Assembly: GCA_020025205.1 (NCBI GenBank)
Contig: JAHHSO010000021.1
Coordinates: 1 to 34,799 of the forward strand
Source of the DNA: Christensenellaceae bacterium
GTDB taxonomy: Bacteria; Bacillota; Clostridia; Christensenellales; Aristaeellaceae
Reading direction: 5' to 3'
DNA: 34,799 nucleotides
Of this stretch, positions 32,793 through 34,799 are shown one piece after another. The notes below the pieces were generated by a model, which was not told where the DNA came from, did not search any database, and saw only the letters and a list, made by a program, of their open reading frames with translations. Both the position numbers and the translations under genes were made by a program. Within the stretch, counting starts at the first letter, position 1; every line of letters starts with the position of its first letter.

Positions 32793-32834
32793 AAAAAACG
32801 ACCCGCTGTTCAGCACAGCAGGTCGTTTCTTGTT
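32793..32834. terminator. bidirectional terminator
   Basis: AACGACC and GGTCGTT, with GCTG/CAGC inside, flanked by an A run on the left and TTTCTTGTTT on the right. It separates gluQRS from the converging WG-repeat gene. Confidence 0.85.
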
Positions 32835-32853
32835 TACAAATGCTTTTCCGGTA

Positions 32854-34488
32854 TTACAGGAGATTCTTGGCTGTATCCAGAAGCGTCTTGACAGAAGCAG
32901 CATTGGCCGCCGCATCTGCATCAAGCAGCGTTACGGCGCTCTTGAGAATGCTCTGAGCCGGATGATCCGCACTCAGCAGAGATGCTGCGCTGTCCAGAAT
33001 CGGCTTTGCAGAAGCTGCGTCGGTTTCAAGCAGCAGCGCTGCACTGTCCAGAAGCGCTGCAACCGCCGCATTGTCTGCGCTCGCCGCAGTTTCATTCTGA
33101 GCCTCATTGCTGGCCTGCGGTGCATGGCCGTCCAGCTTTGCATCTGCGCTCGTCTTCAGCTGTTCCTGCACACTTTGTTCTTTCTGAACAGTTGCTTCGC
33201 CTGCCGGGGCAGTCGTCACCGTTTCATCGTAGCGAATCTCGTAGAGTTCTCCCTCGTCCCAGTCTACCTCGGCCAAAAGATACTTGCCGTCAGAAGACAT
33301 GCTGAATCCTTTGTACTGGCAGGGCATGACCACATTTCCATGCCAGTCAATCAGGCCAGAATTGTAATCCTTGTCCGTGACCTTGTACAGTCGTCCAGAG
33401 GAATAATCCAAGCAGTACATGCTCTCATACCCCTCCAATACGGTATCCACGCCGTCAGCGGCAAGGATGTGGGTCTTGCCTTCCATGTCCGTGTAAACCG
33501 CCGAAGCACCATTGAAATCCACAAGCTTCTTGGAGATCTTCGGCTCGCAGGTCACTTCACCGCCAGCCTTGACAAAGCCCAGTTTGCCGTCTTTTTCCAC
33601 GCCAAAGTATCCAGCTGCATTATAGCCGCGCGTATGATTCAGCTCTTCGTCATAGGGCAGGTAGAAGCTGCGCTCGATGTTGGTGTATTCCGCCGGAACA
33701 ACCACATTGCCCTGATTGTCGATCAGGCCCTCATTCTCGCCATCGGAAACTTCAGCATATTCGCTGCCGTTAAAATCATAGATCATGTAGAAAGACGGCT
33801 CCATGATGACGTTTCCATCCACATCCATCAGGCCTTCCTGTCCGTTCTTCTTGAACGTCTCCGGATAGGACGGTGCAAAGTCATCGTCAAACACATAGTC
33901 AACCGTGCCCAGCTCCTTGAACGCGGCATCGTAGGTCTTAACCGTACCATCTGCGCGGTCTTCAATGTTAATCATGCCATTGACAACTTCCGCATCCTTG
34001 AAGTTCTCGCGCTTGAACGTTGCAATCTTCTCGCTCTTCATGTTGTACACGTCCACCGTATCCACCAGGAAGTACTGCGTATCCTTGCTAAACGTCTGAT
34101 AGTCATAATTATCGGCAGTCGCCTGCTTCAGCTTGTAGCACAGCGCCCATTCCGGCGTAAGGAATTCGATATCGCCATACTCAAAAGGTACAACGAGCTT
34201 TCCTTCCTCATCAAATGCGCCGGTTGTGTTGATGCCGGGCTGCTGTGCAGCAATCACATAGCCGCACCCGGAATCCACATTCACATACGTTTTATCTGTA
34301 ATCTGCTTGCCGTCCACATTCAGGATCGCGTAACTGCCATCCTGATTCGTGCGAATCAGATTGCTGTTGTAAAGGAACTGGCCGTTGCCAATATCCCCTA
34401 CTTTTTCTAACGTACATTCCGCCAAAGCAGCTCCTGCGCTGACGCACAGCGCCAGTGCTGAAAACATGCACAGCATCCGTTTCAACAT
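32854..34488 (-). CDS. secreted WG-repeat protein
   Basis: 544 residues. Signal peptide ends ALA/E (residues 22-24); C25 follows but is not in a lipobox, since E precedes it. At least five WG/KWG-type repeats occur: GAFDEEGKLVVPFEY, GLMDVDGNVIMEPSF, GLIDNQGNVVVPAEY, GFVKAGGEVTCEP and GLIDWHGNVVMPCQY. A low-complexity linker (about residues 417-465) leads to an alanine-rich helical tail of three similar units (LLDSAALLLETDAASAKP type). Repeats of this sort make beta-propeller-like or solenoid folds on the cell surface. ATG 34488 has AGGAGG upstream and a good promoter lies about 50 bases before it. The function is unknown. Confidence 0.87.
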   Translation of the reverse strand: MLKRMLCMFSALALCVSAGAALAECTLEKVGDIGNGQFLYNSNLIRTNQDGSYAILNVDGKQITDKTYVNVDSGCGYVIAAQQPGINTTGAFDEEGKLVVPFEYGDIEFLTPEWALCYKLKQATADNYDYQTFSKDTQYFLVDTVDVYNMKSEKIATFKRENFKDAEVVNGMINIEDRADGTVKTYDAAFKELGTVDYVFDDDFAPSYPETFKKNGQEGLMDVDGNVIMEPSFYMIYDFNGSEYAEVSDGENEGLIDNQGNVVVPAEYTNIERSFYLPYDEELNHTRGYNAAGYFGVEKDGKLGFVKAGGEVTCEPKISKKLVDFNGASAVYTDMEGKTHILAADGVDTVLEGYESMYCLDYSSGRLYKVTDKDYNSGLIDWHGNVVMPCQYKGFSMSSDGKYLLAEVDWDEGELYEIRYDETVTTAPAGEATVQKEQSVQEQLKTSADAKLDGHAPQASNEAQNETAASADNAAVAALLDSAALLLETDAASAKPILDSAASLLSADHPAQSILKSAVTLLDADAAANAASVKTLLDTAKNLL

Positions 34489-34534
34489 TTTCCAATCCTC
34501 CTCTAAGGTCGTTCTTTATGATAAGCTTGCCATT

Positions 34535-34563
34535 ATTATGCAGGAATGGCGTTCTTTTGTCAA
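34535..34563 (-). promoter_or_regulatory. promoter of the WG-repeat gene
   Basis: Minus strand TTGACA (34558-34563), 17-base spacer, CATAAT (34535-34540). Confidence 0.75.
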
Positions 34564-34566
34564 TCC

Positions 34567-34647
34567 TCATTCTTGAAGAGCTTTTTCTTTCTGCGGCCAG
34601 TCCATGAAGATAAATTTGTGAAACTCGCCCATCTCCTCTATGGACAC
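34567..34647 (-). CDS. possible tiny ORF or gene remnant
   Basis: A 26-codon frame (GTG 34647, or ATG 34632 for 21 codons) reading MGEFHKFIFMDWPQKEKAL. It looks protein-like and has AGAGGAG in front, but the spacing to ATG is too short. It could be the tail of a lost gene. Beyond it, to the window end, nothing was recognised. Confidence 0.2.
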   Translation of the reverse strand: MSIEEMGEFHKFIFMDWPQKEKALQE

Positions 34648-34799
34648 GATTCAATACAAAAAGGTCTGGTATAAAATAAAAACGCAATAGCAGTCTGCGC
34701 AGAACATTAAAGCAAAAATAAAAACCGGCCGTCAAACTGGACTGTGGACTGTTCCCCAACCAGTAGACATGGAAAATAAAAGCCTGTCGCAGAATATCT

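Noticed and set aside
1..34799. tRNA, rRNA, CRISPR arrays, insertion sequences
   Set aside because: Looked for clover-leaf ends, direct repeats with spacers, and transposase motifs; none were seen.

Overview
The window looks like a piece of a Bacillota (Clostridia-type) chromosome of moderate GC. Strong GGAGG ribosome binding sites precede most genes. The gene set includes cdaA-cdaR, the WalJ-type metallo-hydrolase, murB-rapZ, an ECF sigma/anti-sigma pair, an Opp peptide transporter and N17-spaced TTGACA/TATAAT promoters. No rRNA, tRNA, CRISPR or phage structural genes were seen. The exact taxon cannot be fixed by eye; a gut Clostridia lineage is my inference.

Layout. 1-8.06 kb is mostly on the plus strand: a small exported protein, murB, rapZ, a YyaL-like protein that has lost its cysteine motif, the decayed remains of a SNF2 helicase (minus strand), thpR, and a secreted protein with four peptidoglycan-binding repeats. 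8.3-14.7 kb is on the minus strand: an ECF sigma factor with a membrane anti-sigma factor whose outer part resembles a solute-binding protein, and an operon of three paralogous GT-C membrane glycosyltransferases followed by a YheO-type regulator. 14.8-16.4 kb holds a short RelA/SpoT-like alarmone synthetase and two unknown genes.

16.4-24.65 kb is one Opp locus on the minus strand: a small XRE regulator with a strong promoter and a palindromic operator candidate, then oppA, oppB, oppC, oppD, oppF and a 70-residue membrane protein, ended by a strong terminator. Three parts are unusual. OppC carries a seven-unit RCC1-type beta-propeller in the loop after its first membrane segment. OppF carries an insertion of about 185 residues, largely coiled coil, between Walker A and the Q-loop. 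OppA has a plain signal peptide with no lipobox cysteine. A multi-stem RNA structure lies between oppA and oppB. This modified transporter is the best candidate here for an undescribed system: the propeller would face the outside and could hold a substrate or the unanchored binding protein, while the coiled coil would face the cytoplasm.

25.2-30.0 kb (minus) has cdaA-cdaR for c-di-AMP, a membrane-anchored coiled-coil protein with 36-bp tandem repeats and a PIG-V-like mannosyltransferase. 30.1-31.5 kb (minus) has walJ, a ribbon-helix-helix-like protein and a DUF378 membrane protein. Facing it on the plus strand are an unknown 101-residue protein and gluQRS, translationally coupled. The window closes with a secreted WG-repeat protein on the minus strand. 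Gene calls rest on motifs read by eye; no database search was run.
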